From: Neoscytalidium dimidiatum
Lineage: Eukaryota > Ascomycota > Dothideomycetes > Botryosphaeriales > Botryosphaeriaceae
Direction: 5' to 3'
DNA: 64,000 bases
Assembly (NCBI GenBank): GCA_037367355.1
Contig: CM074703.1
Coordinates: 3,286,001-3,350,000, forward strand
Made by a program: the position numbers and the translations under genes. This document shows positions 26,682-40,100 of the stretch, one piece after another. The number at the start of each line of letters is the position of its first letter. Positions within the stretch are counted from its first letter, which is position 1. Under the pieces are notes generated by a model. That model searched no databases. It was given only the letters and a program-made list of their open reading frames with translations, and was not told where the DNA came from.

Positions 26682-28387
26682 CGCCGTTGGGACGTGCAGA
26701 GGGGAGAGTGGTTATTTGGCTCCCTTCTGGCCGCCGATGCAACCTAACGGATGCGGGTCGACGCGTTGCGACCTGCAGGCGACCAAAAACCAAACCAGAC
26801 CAAACCACGGGTCGACCGGTCCACCGAGCGGATCGCCGAATCGACATTGGGCCGAAGCGTCGGCATGCGCATCTGGCGTGAAGTTCTTTTTCTGATCAGT
26901 CCACCGGCAATCTTCGATTCATTTTCCGCTTGCAGTGATTTGCTCGTGTTCGCTTGTGCACACAGCGACGGCTCGTCGGTCCAGAAGATGGGCCCGGTAT
27001 GTGGCCCACCGCAATGGGTCACGTGATGGAATGTCCTGAAAGAGAGTCTCGGCTCGAATCAGCTGTGCAAGTTGAGCAAGTTGACGCGAGTCGACCGCTG
27101 CCGTGCTCTCCTGCCCCGGGACTTCCGACTTTTCCACTAGATTTTCGTGTTGTAGCCTCACCCCCTCCCCCGTATACCGTTTAGTGGAGCATGGGGAGCC
27201 CCGAGGGGTGCCGCGGAGCGGTCTTTATTCGCGGCAGCGACGGCATGACGTCGAACCACGGGGAGGTGAGGCGCAGCGGATGCAGGCAGTTACGGTTTTT
27301 GAGATGTTTCCTCGTCGGGCGTTCTTAATATGGGTGGTAGTGGTGGCCGTCTCAATGCGCAGGCGGCCTGACGGCTGTCAGGACGTCAGAAGGCAGCGGT
27401 TGCCGCAGATTGTCGAGCGTGCGCTGTTTAGCAATGATGTTTAGGGAAACAGCCTTCCAGAAACGAGCAGTTGAGGAGCGGCTTCCCCTGAAATTAAGCA
27501 TGGATACGGCAGTCGTTCGCGGTGTCATTCGTGGGGAGTCGGCAGATGAGGCGTCTAGTGGCTTGAACGGAGTTGCTAGCAGTGGCTGGGGTCACATGTG
27601 AAACGGCTCGGCGCAATGAGAAGGGTAAAGGGCCACATTACAGAGCGGCTTAGGGCCACTCCGAGTTTTTCACGCCCGGCCAAAGCCGCCGCCCGTCGGT
27701 CACTGGTTACTTGTCATTTCATCAGTCCGCTCTCCACAGAGGGCTGTTGCCGCGCGTCTGGCTGGCAGCTGCTGCACCGTGGCCCAACGGTCACTGCTGA
27801 TCACTGAAGCGAGATCAACCATGACGGCAAGCGGGCGCGGGAGCGAGGTTGCGCGCCGCTTGTCTCGTCGTGTGTCGCTCGGAAGCGTTGCTATTCTGAG
27901 TGCTGATCCACGGCAGGATTGAAGTGTTGGTCATCGCAGGATCCGTTCTCCTGACGATCTGCGGCGAATGAGCGCCCAAGCACCCGTCGAGCAGGGCAGC
28001 CCTGGGTTGTTGCTCTCCTTTGCCCAGGCACACCAACCAGGAGCAACCGTCCATCAGCCGCCGATGTTCAGCGGTCTCTTGCACCGCCGCAATAGGCCCG
28101 ACCGTGATGCGCAATCAGAAGCCTACCCTTCCAAACAGCCAACAGCATGCCTGGTCCACATTTCGATACGAAAGGGTTTGCGGACATGCCGTCATGCGCC
28201 GGCTGCCCTGCACCCGCTGTGCCGCCGCCGTGCGCGCCTGGTGAATAAAGCCTTCCATATTCTCTCCCTCTCCCATCCACACTCCTTGTCGCATGGCCTT
28301 GCACACACTCTCTTAATTGTTTCTGTCTGTCTCGGCGTGCGGCTGCCAATCATTTTTTCCCTTGTCACATAAACACTCTCTTTTAGG
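26682..28387. other. Intergenic stretch of about 1.7 kb, no gene recognised
   Basis: GC-rich, with many short open frames on both strands but no recognisable motif. The last few hundred bases before 28388 contain CT-rich stretches typical of a promoter and 5' leader for the GMC gene. Confidence 0.45.
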
Positions 28388-31002
28388 ATGACTCGTTTTT
28401 ACTCCCTATTGCCGCTCGCGGCTCTTCTCGCTCTTTTCGATAGATCCCAGGCAAGAGCCATCAACGACGAATTATTAGACCAGTATGACTATATCAGTAT
28501 GTGTTTCTGCCAAGCAGCATTGCTAAATGACTGTTGCTAATTCAAACTCTTAGTTGTCGGTGGAGGAGCCAGCGGCCTCACGGTCGCCAACAGGCTTACC
28601 GAGGACCCTTCAGTGACTGTCCTCGTTCTCGAGGCAGGCCCCGTTGATGAAGATGAGGAGTGGATGCGGGTACCTTTCTTCGTTGGAAACGACCCTTCAC
28701 CACCAGCAGGCTCGCTCTCCGGCCACTTGCAGTACGACTGGAACCTTGGAACGGAAGCTCAGATCTACCTCGATGGAAAGACCAGACACTACCCGCTTGG
28801 CCGTGGTGTTGGTGGAGGCACTCTTATCAATGGCATGCTTTGGAACAGAGGAAACATTGGCGACTACGATGACTGGGCCACGCTGATTGGTGACGAGGGA
28901 TGGAGCTGGCAGTCCATGATGCAGTATTTCCAAAGAGTAGGACCAAGAGCCAAGCCATTGGAGACATATGCTAACCCCCCGATCAGAGCGAGACATTCAC
29001 CGCCGACTACTCGCCCGAAGATGCCGAGCGCTACCAGATTCACAGTGACCCAGCCGTCCACGGCGGCGCGGTTGGCGGCGTCAATGTCAGCTACCAGGGC
29101 CACTTCTACGCCGGCACTCACCACTTCTACAACGGACTGAACGAGCTTGGCGTGCCGACCGAGGGTGACCCTAACGCTGGCAACACTGCTGGAGCCTCCT
29201 TCCTGCCCATGTCCATTGACCCCGTCACGAAGACCCGTGCCGATGCTCGCAGGACTCACTACGACCCCCACGCTTCACGTGACAACTTGTACATCTCCAG
29301 CGGCCAGTTTGTGACTCGTCTCATTTGGGATGATGAGGCTGGGTGTGGCGCTGGTAATAACGGAACCGGCATCAACAACCCTGGTGGCGCCTCGAATGGG
29401 ACTATTCCGGGCGTTGTTCCCGGCAACGGTACGGCCCCTGGCACGATTCCGGAAAACGGCACGGGCGGATCCACTCCCGTGGGCGGAAGCAATCAAACAA
29501 ATCCTTCGGACCCCACGAACCCCTTCAGCCCTGTCAGCTCGAGCGTCGATGGCGAATCGTCCAACGGCGCATCTGGCCACGGTTCTGGATCAGGCTCTAA
29601 CTCTGGATCTGGATCTGGCTCGGGTTCGGGCTACGGCTCTGGTTGGTCCAATATTACAATTCCCTCTTGGAGCAACGGCACTGCTCCTGCCACTACCAGT
29701 GGCGACAGCAGTGACGGTACTGGCAGACACTGGGGTCTCAAGCTCGATGATGTTGAGGGTGGTCTGTCGAACGGCCTTGGTGTCTTCAACTTGTTCCCCG
29801 TCGGACAGCTGTTCGACTTGCTCAAGAGTTCCGCTCCGGCGGACTGGGACCCCAGCTCTGGCGTTGAGGTCCACGAGGTGACTACCACCTCCTTCGACTG
29901 CAACTGCCAGGAGAACGCCTGCTCTGCTGGCTCCTCGAAGAAGAAGCGGAACGCCAAGAAGAACAAGAGGCAGCAGACCCAGTGCAAGCTCCGCGTTGGT
30001 GGTGTTGAATTTGCTGCGGATGCCAGTGCTCAGCGCCGCGTGATTACCGCCAAGCGCGAGGTTATTCTCGCCGCGGGCGCAGTCCACACACCTCTGATCC
30101 TCCAGCAGTCTGGCGTTGGCGATTCCGACCTGCTCTCCTCCTTCAACATTGAAACGCGCCTTGACCTGCCCGGCGTTGGCAACAACTACCAAGATCACTA
30201 CATGTTGGCCTCCAACAACCACTTCGCCGCGAACGACGACACCCCGGTCGCCTACGCCACCAACACAGACACCAACCGCAACCTATTCTGGAACGAGCAC
30301 ACTGGTCCCTGGACTGCCGGCCCGCCCAACGGCGTCGCATTTCCCTCGCTCAAGGACATGACGGACAACTTCACCGCCGTGCTCAACTGGGCCGAGTCGC
30401 TGACTGCTGAGGAGCACCTACTCGACGGCCTCGACGACACCATCGTGGCCGGCTACGAGCGCCAGAAGGCCCTCCTCGTTGCGGCGCTCAACGACGCGAC
30501 GCGCGGGCAGTTCGAGATCCTCAACAACAACGGCGGCTCCTTCACCTACTCGCTCATGAAGCCCTTCTCGCGCGGGCAGATCCGCATCCGGTCGGCGGAC
30601 CCGTTCGACACGCCCGTCATCGACCCGCGCTACGGCAGCAACCCGGTCGACCTCGCGTACATGATGGAGGCCATGCGCTTCAACCACCGCCTCGTGCACA
30701 CCGACGCCCTCGCCGCCCTCCAGCCCGAGGAGAATTACCCCACCGCCGAGCAGGTCGCCGACGACGCCCGCCTGCTGACCCTCATCAAGGGCGGCCTCTT
30801 CACCGAGTACCACCCCACCGGCACCGCGTCCATGCTGCCGCTCGAGGAGGGCGGCGTCGTCGACGCCAGCCTGACCGTGTACGGCACGCAGAACCTGCGC
30901 GTCGTGGACAGCAGCGCCATGCCGCTCATCCCCGCCGCCCACCTGCAGGCCTGCGTCTACGCTTTCGCGGAGAAGGCCGCGGACTTGATCAGGGGCAACT
31001 AG
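28388..31002 (+). CDS. Secreted GMC oxidoreductase with a long low-complexity insert
   Basis: Three exons: 28388-28496, 28554-28936, 28987-31002; 835 residues. A signal peptide (RFYSLLPLAALLALFDRS) leads into the FAD-binding Rossmann motif IVGGGASGLTVANRL, the GMC signature region RGVGGGTLINGMLWNRG, and later AKREVILAAGAVHTPLILQQSG, YHPTGTASM and PAAHLQACVYAFAEK, where the two catalytic histidines of the family lie. Family members oxidise alcohols or sugars and yield hydrogen peroxide. Usual length is about 600; the surplus is an insertion of roughly 218 residues (about 279-497) rich in Gly, Asn, Ser and Thr, with many N-glycosylation sequons, a cysteine-rich patch (CNCQENAC) and a lysine-rich patch (KKKRNAKKNKR). 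It sits between VTRLIWDDE and CKLRVGGVEF, a surface position in the fold. Confidence 0.9.
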
Positions 31003-32813
31003 GGGTTTCCTTTTTCCGGCTTGGGTAGACGGGTAAATTAGTGGAGGAGTAACGGAGCGGGTTCTTTCTCTTTTCTTTTTTTTTTTTTTAAAGATCGAGG
31101 GGCCCTTGCGTTTCATGACTTGCATGCCCGTGTTTTTGTAGATACCAATGTTTAATTGCACTCTTTTGCCTACAAGCAGAAATACGTGTGGTCATGAGCT
31201 CATTGGAGTTCGGCATTGTGTTAAATTACCAATTCGGATTTAGTGCATATCTCTTGCGAGGCCGCGTCGGCCTGTGTTTTGATCTTCTTTCCATCCCTTT
31301 CCCGACAGCAAGCAGGGTGGTCTTACTTGCTTAGTGTTCGCTCTCCCTAGTCTGTGTGAGACACGTTTCGTACGCATACGTTGTTTCAGTGTCTTGGCAA
31401 ACCAGAATAATGGCGTCTCTGGTATATGTGATGGTATTCAGGTGGTGTTGCAAGCCAAGAACCGGCCGTATGTAGTCTAAACAAGCTCAGAAACAGCGAC
31501 ACCTCTGCACTGGGCGAGACTGTTCCAAATTGCTTTCTCTGAAACATTTGCAGTTGGAACATGAGGAGCCAAATTTAGTACTAAAGATGAACGCCGCTTA
31601 TATTATGTGTTGTTTGTGACAGTTTTATGGCTTGGCGGTGCCTCGTCCGATGAGGTGATGTGCGACTGAAGCATCATATGTTTATTCTTTTTATGGGTGC
31701 GGAGTGGGTCATTACTACCGTTCAAAATTCTGACGTGTGTTCGTGGTAGATTAAAGTTGGTCACAGGTAGATGACAGCTGGCCTGAGACGAACGTGACGG
31801 GGCTGGATGCGATCACATGTTGTACGCCTGCATGCTGTACGGTTGAATCTTCCTCGCTGTACCTGCGCGGACTTCAGCATTCGGATGTGCGCAGTCCTAC
31901 TACGGTAGTTAGTTTTTTTTTTTTTTTTCCACCTGTTACCCATGATGAGTAACCTCAGCATTCCTTTCGACCGACAAGCACGGACTTGATCCCTGCGAAG
32001 ATAGGAAGGAAAGCTCGTCCGGACTATCAAAAAATGTCTATACTAATAGTATATCTCTTATCTATCCAGAAAAAGAAAAGTTAAGATGCTCTAATGGACG
32101 GGAAAAAATAGCTATTGTAGTAGGGAAAAGAAAGATGCACTGCTAGCAGCGCCTTTGCTTCATTTACCATGTTATCTTACGGCACAACTAAGACTAGGGT
32201 TGAAATTCCCATTAAATCGGCAGTTCAAGGAATTTCGGTTTTTCTCAAGGTATAGCAGAAGGAAACATAGAACAAGGCGGAGGGATTACTCCATGTGCGC
32301 AGAATGTAATCGCGAGGAGCACCGTGCTCATACGTCATACGTCCCACAGAATACGCGGTACGCTGCACATTATACGCTGTACGTGTTCAAAAAAGGCAAA
32401 TGGGTGCGAACCTGACAGCGCCACAATAAGGGGTAAATCAGCATGGAAAAGGAGGATTCTGCCCTCATGATAGTAATTCAATGTGTGCATGCTTTCAATA
32501 CCTGCTGTTTCTCTTTAAGTTTTTAAGAGTATCTCAAGTATAATAATGGTCATTCTTTCACAGCTGTGATGCTCGCAGTCTTGACTACGGGACGCGAGGA
32601 GTATTTTGCGGAGGAATTAGTCTAACGCGCAAATGCTAAGATAAAGATTTCTTGTTTCCCCATTGGCTCTGGAGGATTCGTTGCTGCAGGAAGCAAGCCA
32701 GGTTGCTGATCCTTCGGCAAGGCGCTGATCCAGGAAAATCTACGCTCTCCAGTATGTAAAGGAGTATAGACATTTCAAATGGGTTTTCGATCCCAGATTG
32801 ACTGCATCTCAGC
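31003..32813. other. AT-rich intergenic stretch of about 1.8 kb
   Basis: Contains T-runs at about 31077-31090 and 31914-31929 and no recognisable coding sequence. Presumably the GMC 3' UTR, spacer and the GH1 promoter. Confidence 0.5.
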
Positions 32814-34771
32814 ATGGTCTCCTTACATCTCCTCCTCGTCGGGGCTACTCTAGTCCATGCTCAGCAAGTCTACGTTTCTACCAGTGGCTCTTCTATAAGG
32901 CCGCAATGCAGTTCTGCTGCGGCGGAATTTCCGAGCACGTCAAACTTCTCATTTACGCAGTCCGAGACGATAAGGACTGCGACAGCCGCCCCAACTCAAA
33001 CGTTCCCCACATACGGTCTTCCCTATGCATCGATAAGCCCGTCGTTTTCCAATCTCTCGACAACGACCTGGGGAAACTGGTCTCCGAACACCACAGCTGT
33101 TCCCAGCACTGACACTGGTCCATACGGTCAAATGTCCTGGTCCGCCTTGTGGAATGGTCTTCCATTGACCACATTCTCTCGCGGCCTTTACTCTACAACT
33201 GTGTCGCCGACTCCCGTTCCTTCAAGTTCCCTTGTTCTCCCACCTCCTCTCTACTTCGGCCCACAGGACTGCTACGAATTCCCTTCAGCTTTCATGTTCG
33301 GCGTAGCTGGCGCTGCAGCTCAAGTCGAAGGCGCTGTCGCTGACGAAGGCCGGGCTCCCACGACAGCAGACGTGCGAGATCAACTCATGGCGCTTGGAGG
33401 ACCAGCAGTCGAAGCTTATTTTCCGAACATTACGGCAGACTACACGGCTGTTGAGCACTACTGGCTATACAAGCAGGATATTACGCGCTTGGCGGCAATG
33501 GGTGTGAAGTACTATTCGTTTAGTATCTCATGGGCGAGGATCTTGCCATTTGCTCTACCGGAGACTCCAGTAAATCTGCAGGCCTTGCAACATTATGATG
33601 ACTTGATCAACTTTGCCATCTCAAAGGGTGTCGAGCCCGTCATCACGTTGCTGCACGGCGATGCGCCTCTGGTCTTCTTCGGCGGAGCCGACGAATACCT
33701 GGAGCAATTGACGGTCAGGAACTACTTCGGACACTTCAATGAGGGCTACCAGAATACTACATTCCTCGAGGCATTCGTCAACTATGGGAAGATCGTCATG
33801 GCGCATTTCGCCGACCGCGTGCCCTTGTGGGTGACGGTCAACGAGCCGCAGAATGGTTGCATCAGTGGCCCATCATTCGACCATTTAATCAAAGCGCATG
33901 CACGACTGTACCATCTTTACAAAGAGCAGCTGCATGGTAAAGGAAGTGTGACCATGAAGATGAGCGGAGCACCCGCCGTACCGCAGGATCCGAGAAATGA
34001 ATCACACGTTGCCGCAGTAGAGCACTACAACGGCCTGAATTTTGGAGTTTTCCTCGATCCCTTAGTTTTCGGCAAAGATTACCCGGACGCGTTCAAGATG
34101 ACGATACAAGACTACGTGCCGCTAACCGCCGCGGATCTCAATTACCTCAAAGACACGATGGGTCAGTTAGACCTCCTTCAGGGATAGATTCCCAACGCTA
34201 TAAGTAACACTTCACAGACATCGTATCCATGGACAGCTACTCCATCCCTACCGTCTTCCCTCTCGAAAACATCGACATCGCCACCTGCGCCGCCGACAAC
34301 GCCACAACCAACACCAACTACCCCTCCTGCGTCGGCTCCACGCAAGCCACCACCAACGGCTGGCTCATGGGCTACCACGAAGCATACTTCATGTGGGCGA
34401 CCCCGACGTATCTCCGCACCGCGCTGTCCTACATCTGGACCACCTACCGCAAGCCCGTCGCCATCACCGAGTTCGGCTTCCCCCGCAGCACCGCCTACGC
34501 GCTGGACGTCCCCTCCATCCAGTTCGACGTGCTGCGATCGCAGTACTATTTGAGCTACATGACAGAGGTACTGAAGGCTATTTGGGAGGATGGAGTGGAC
34601 GTGGTGGGCGCGTTCGCGTGGAGCTGGGTCGATAATTGGGAGTGGGGCACGTACGGGTACGAGTTTGGGTTGCAGTACAATGATCGAGAGACGCAGGAGA
34701 GGCACTTTAAGCGGAGCTTCTTTGATTTGGCGGATTTTGTGGAGTCGAGGAGGATGAAGGTGGCAAAGTAA
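32814..34771 (+). CDS. GH1 family beta-glucosidase, secreted, with Ser/Thr-rich N-terminus
   Basis: Two exons, 32814-34161 and 34218-34771; 633 residues. A short signal peptide (MVSLHLLLVGATLVHA) is followed by about 140 residues rich in Ser/Thr/Pro with several N-glycosylation sites, then the catalytic barrel: FMFGVAGAAAQVEGAV, YYSFSISWARILP, VTVNEPQNG with the acid/base glutamate at about residue 344, PVAITEFGFP with the nucleophile glutamate at about residue 534, and AFAWSWVDNWEWGTYGYEFG. Both catalytic carboxylates of clan GH-A are therefore present. The nucleophile motif is TEFG, not the common TENG. The enzyme should hydrolyse beta-glucosides outside the cell. The extended N-terminus is not part of the catalytic domain and may be heavily O-glycosylated. 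Confidence 0.88.
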
Positions 34772-35695
34772 GGGGCGCCAACTCTTCAAGACATCGAATG
34801 TTGCACCGGTCTTTGCTGTGTAGAGTTCCGTGTAAGGATTTGATGAGATGGTGTGAACATGCGACATTCCTTCCGTATTAAATATTGAAAGTCTGTGGAA
34901 ATAATGCTGTGGAGTAAGCGATCCTGCCGCTATGTTGTTGGAGCTGTTCTATGGTAATCCTTCTTGGCTTTGGTCGCAATGCAACTGCAAATATCTTGAA
35001 GGATAAGAGTACCTGAAAGCAAGATTGCGAGATTACATCAACAGGTATCCCTCGCCTCGCTTGTTGTAATTATATCCTAGATCGCAACGACAAAAGATCA
35101 CTCCCCGGCTTTGAGCACAGGAAACTCATGTGGGCGTATAGAAGGGCTATGAAGAAACAGATGGAATATTCTGAGAACGCATCGACTGACTGCAGAGGCC
35201 TGCTCTATGAGTTGGTTAGCGAGAAAGTCAACTAAAACAACAGGACCCTCCGCGAAGCCTGGGAAGCTGCGCAGGATGGTCGCAAGTATGATAAGGAACA
35301 AGTGAAGGATAAGTTCATTATTTGAGGTATTAAGTTGGGCCCGGAAACATTTGTACGAATGAAGCTGACTCTTGAACAGCGCAGATAATCAGCTATGTGG
35401 GGACCTGCCGGTTAAGTACGCGGAAGCTGTTCGTTTATTTGATAAACGTGTAAGCAGAAGGGAAGAGGCCTCAGACACAGCGGGGCGCGATTCTGGGCAA
35501 TGAGAGCTAATTAGCTGGATTGTAATTATGCAAATCGATATCTAGGTCCATGAAACTCTGGAGAGGTTGAGATGAATGTTTAAATATGAAGACTGAAAGC
35601 GACTTTCGTTTTGTAGATGTCGATACGAAGGACTAGCAGAGTACGTGTTTTGATAATTAATAGACGTATCTTTCAACGGTTCTTTATATGAAGAA
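34772..35695. other. Convergent intergenic stretch, nothing recognised
   Basis: About 0.9 kb of AT-rich DNA between the GH1 stop and the end of the minus-strand gene that follows. Confidence 0.5.
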
Positions 35696-36717
35696 TTACG
35701 CAGCAGTGGTCATGTCGGAATCGAAACCTTTCTGGATTTGAGCTGCCACACTCCTTTCCGGATGCGACTCCAAATTGGTAGCCCGGATTCTCTGTCTCAC
35801 AGTCAGTCAGCAAACATTAACACAACCATAATACTCACCGCGTATGGGCGGTCGATCCCCACCATATTGACCCAGTCCCGCTCATCCATATCCTCAAACC
35901 GCACAACCTCCGGCCCACTGCCGAAGGCGACACCCTCCCTAAATACCAACGGCCGCGGCTTCGACCAGGGCCACCCGAACAGCGCCAATCCGGTGCTCGT
36001 CTTCGCCCTGATCTGCACCGTCGCTTTGAACGCCGCCGCCCCGTCGTCCCTCTGCACGAGCACCGCCGCCCGCAGCTCGCGCGGCACGCCGTCTCCCTGC
36101 TGCTTGTTCTCGGTCAGCGTCCAGACGACCTCGTCGAAGCGCTCGCAGCCATGCTCGTCGGCCTCGTCGCTCGTGAAAGCCTCGCCTATGACTTCGGTGC
36201 GGAATTCCTTGCCGTATACGACGTCTTTCGCGGCGGTCGCGTCGACGCCGACCTGGAAGGGGACCGGGGCGGCGGTCAGGGCGGCCGAAGCGGTAATGCT
36301 GCGAGTCGTTGTGACTTCTCCGACCTGGACGCCGCTGTGAATCCGTTTCGGTCCGTACTGCGGGACGACTGGCCAGGCATTCTCGCTGATATTGTCGGGA
36401 AGGAAGTTGACGCAGACTTCGGCCCTGGAGAAGCGACTGGCGCTTTGCGGCTCGAAGGAGAAGCGGAAGTGGAAGATGATCAGCGTTGCCGGTTTTCCGT
36501 GGAAGGTGCCGTGGGAGAGATGTACGACGTCGCCTGACGCGTGCCAGCGACGCACTTTGTTGCGGATGGCGCGAGGAGTAGCTTCAGTGATGTCTTTCGG
36601 CGTTCGTACGCCGAGCGTCAGGTCTGATAAGTCGATTTCCAGCTCAGTGCTACTGGAGTACTCGCTCTTGAATTTGAGGTCTTCATCGTTGGCGTTGGGT
36701 GGCGTTACGGGATCCAT
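35696..36717 (-). CDS. Uncharacterised beta-rich protein, divergent partner of the CHAT gene
   Basis: Two exons, 36717-35839 and 35791-35696, joined over a 47-nt intron; 324 residues. The second exon was chosen because it keeps phase and gives a clean stop (TAA 35698-35696). No signal peptide or membrane segment is visible, so it should be intracellular. The sequence alternates polar and hydrophobic residues in beta-like stretches: VVHLSHGTFHGKPATLIIFHF, EVCVNFLPDN, VVWTLTENKQQGDGVP, LRAAVLVQRDDG, FKATVQIRAKT. I do not recognise a named domain, although the pattern of paired beta segments around WxLxENxxxxxGxP recurs in uncharacterised fungal proteins. Its start lies 470 bp from the divergent CHAT gene. 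A substrate or effector role for that protease is inference. Confidence 0.7.
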
Positions 36718-37187
36718 ATTGAAATTGGGTGAGGTTTGACAACCGTTGCAAAATTACTGTGAGGAGCTAAATAAACCAATATTTGTCGTCAATAACAGCC
36801 CAGGTCCAGACTCGGCTACGTTTGCCTTTCTCGCGTGTGGCTGCAACCAATTCTTGTTGCAGCTCTTGGCGAGAGCAGGATGGCTGATACGCACCCAATG
36901 ATGTGGATGATCTGCTGTGTAGCTTGGTGTGGCCGTCGCAGCTGAAAAATTGCCAAGATGCAACAGAAAATACCCTTTGAATGAACAGAGAAGAACGCAG
37001 CCAACGCCTGATTGCAGAAAGATTGCATAAGTCACGCATCAGCTGCGGCTGAGATCCCAAAACATAGTGCTGCGGGTATCCAAAATTCCCCGATCACCCC
37101 GCCTTTCGCCTTCTTCAAACCTCAAATCTTTGTCCACTTAGCTTTTGTAAAACACCAGTTGCATTGGTGACTTCAATCGCAGTTCAA
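36718..37187. promoter_or_regulatory. Shared divergent promoter region of the CHAT pair
   Basis: 470 bp between the two divergent start codons with no other gene, so both promoters must lie here. No specific operator motif was recognised. Confidence 0.5.
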
Positions 37188-40100
37188 ATGGATCCACGCA
37201 AAGCCAAAATCAAGCAGGCCCAGCGCCTTCGCGATCTCGGCTTCTACAACAATGCCTCAGTTCTCTACGAACAACTGGCTACACCAGAACTGGAGAATTG
37301 CTCTATCTTTTTGGAATGGGCCGCTATGAAAGTTGAGCAAGGTCTGATTGGCCAGTGCCGCGACAAGCTGGATGCGCTGGAAAAACTCCTGCAGCATGAA
37401 AGCGCAGATCAAACCTACAAAGCCATATTCGAAATGCTCTACGCGACGGTTACCATCATCGGAGAGGTTGCATTCTCCGAACCCATGAAGAAGCTAGAAC
37501 GAGTCTTCCATGAAGAGCTGGAAGGGAGGACGGTTGAGGAGTATGATAAAAGAGCTGTAAGTGAAATCTGATCTCTACAAGGATGCCTCTACAAAAGCTG
37601 AGCATGTGGCTCGATTCAGGTTACCATCGTCGTGCTCTATCATCTTATGTGCCGCCTCAGAACAGTCTACGGATATATGCCTGAAAACCCCATCCTCACT
37701 GTTGAACATTCTATCCTCGGCGAGCTCTGTCGTTACCTCATCAAAGAACGCCGCTATGCCGAAGCTCTTCGAGTTTCCCGAATTCTATATAATAGAGAAG
37801 ATAGACTGAACGCAGTCAACAAGAGTCAAATGCTGAGGGAAATACTCAACTGTCCGGACGTCCCAGAGCTTGTGCGTGCGGAGACGCTCTTGGAATATGC
37901 CGAGGATCTACAGCAGGTCAGCTTCGATAACGAGTGGATCCGATTCATGGAGAAAGCAGACGAGGTTTATCGCAGTGCCGGTCACGCTTATGGCTCATTA
38001 TTGATCAAGCTCCATCTACTTGAGAAAAGGAAGCTGACGGTAGATGACCATCAAGCAGCCGTGGAAATGCTCCGCATCAAGAAGAGCATGGAAGAAGTCG
38101 GTTACTGGACAGGAGGCCTTGACGCTTTGCGAACCTACTCACAGTTCCAATTGGATCGCTTAGGAAGGCTGGAAGAGGACATGTTAGTAGAAATCGACTC
38201 CGAGCTGCTGCGATATCGATCAATTTGCAAGAATAATTTTGATTGGATTTCCCAGACAAACCTCAACTTCACCCGCTGGCAGCTTAGCGGCGCGAACATT
38301 GGCAAAGGTCTTCACGTCCTCGAGCAGATTTACGATGAGATGGCGGACATTGAGGCGCCTTTCTTGCTCGCAGACACGCTCGGGAAACTGCATGAGGCGT
38401 ACATCAAGATCGGTGATGAAGAGCGGGCTGCAGCTTGCCTTACACGACGACCGGAGGTTCTTCCTCGCAAGATGGTCGTTCTACTCGGTGTAGATCCCTT
38501 CTACAAGAGCTTGAAAGAGGGCACGGACACTCCTGACTTGGAGTCTTCCCTTGCGTCCCTTCAGAATGAGATACGCATAGCTATGGAGATGATCCAGATG
38601 ACAACATCCCTTCAAGAAAGAGGGAATGAAGTGATGCGGTTGTCGCACATCTCAAATCTCTACCTGATGGCATTGAACAGGCGTGGAATCGAAAACACTC
38701 GGCGCCTGGTCCAGCCTTGCCTGGAAGCAGTCCATGGAGCTTGCCAGCATCTAGACAACAGCCAGGCCAATCTTTGGACTAGTAATGCCTTGCAGACAGA
38801 GGCCCGTCTTCTGTTCATGGAGGCATATCTCAATGAAGACAAGACGATGAAAGTCAGCCTCATGCAGGAATCCTTACAGATCCATGAAAGGACATTTACC
38901 AGGTTTAAGTCCCTGAGAAGGAAATTCGACATGGCCATGGCGAAGCAGAACATTGCGTTGTGCTACGATTCCACTTGGCAATTCAACGCTATGCCATCCC
39001 AATCCAACGACTTCTCCAGAGCAGCCGCTAATTATGCGGATGCCAAAGAGCTGCTTGCAAGTAGCGGACAGCTCGCAACTCAACAAATGGTGATCCGGAC
39101 CGGTATCCAATTCTGGTTCCGAGGACTTCAAAACAATGTTGACGTGAAGACGTGGTTCGGTCTCAGCTCCGTGTCCCCAATGGAAACACTGATGAAGTAT
39201 ATCGAAGAGTCCGAGAGGCTCTCAACCATTGAACGTAACGACATGGCCGCGCTAGATCCGGAACGCGCTATTCTCGCGAAGCAAGCCTTGCGCAAAGATC
39301 CGGCTGTCCAATCTGTGTACGACATTGCCATCAAAGCTTTCGCCCGAATTGATGACTATGAGAACGTATGGAAGTGGGTCCAGAAATCGAAAGCGCGCAG
39401 CGTCTCAGACATGCTTGCCCTGGGCGTGAACTTGCCCGCTGATCTTGTGGCAGAGATCGATGCGGACCCAGAGCTGCGTCCTCTGCTGGATCAGGAGTGG
39501 AGTCTGCTACAGAAAATTGAAGGCGCAGAAGCATCGCAGAAAGTCTACCTGAGAAAGCAGGTGGATGCGCTCCGCAAGAAAATGCGAAAACATCCCACGC
39601 TCGGGAAAATCCTAGATCTCCGGGAAGGCGAACCAATCACTCTGTCTGCATTACGCAGTCTGGGCAACCGGATGGTGGCTGGGCGTCGGATTCTTTTTGT
39701 TGACTGGCTGACCATTAACGATCATGTCTGCTGCCTGATAGCCTCTAATGAGGGCGTGAGAGGTTATCTTGTTGGAATGTCGACCGAGGATTGTAACAGG
39801 TGGAAGGAGAAGTACCTGCGCCCTAAGGTTACGGAAGTTGTTGAAGACGGGGATGAATCAGCGGAGGGGAAAGTATGCAATACAGGAAAAGCAAAGGAAG
39901 TAGAAGACAAAAACCACAGGAACACTAAAGCGCGAGTCATAGTAGAATATCCGTTGGCCGAAGACGACATGGATCCTCTTCGTGAGATTTCCAAGCTGAT
40001 ACAACCGGTGATCGGAGAGAGCAAAGACGCAGACTTGTTCGTGTTCTGCCCTAGCGGAGTCGTACATGGGATTCCCCTTCACGCAGCTACAGTTGCCGAG

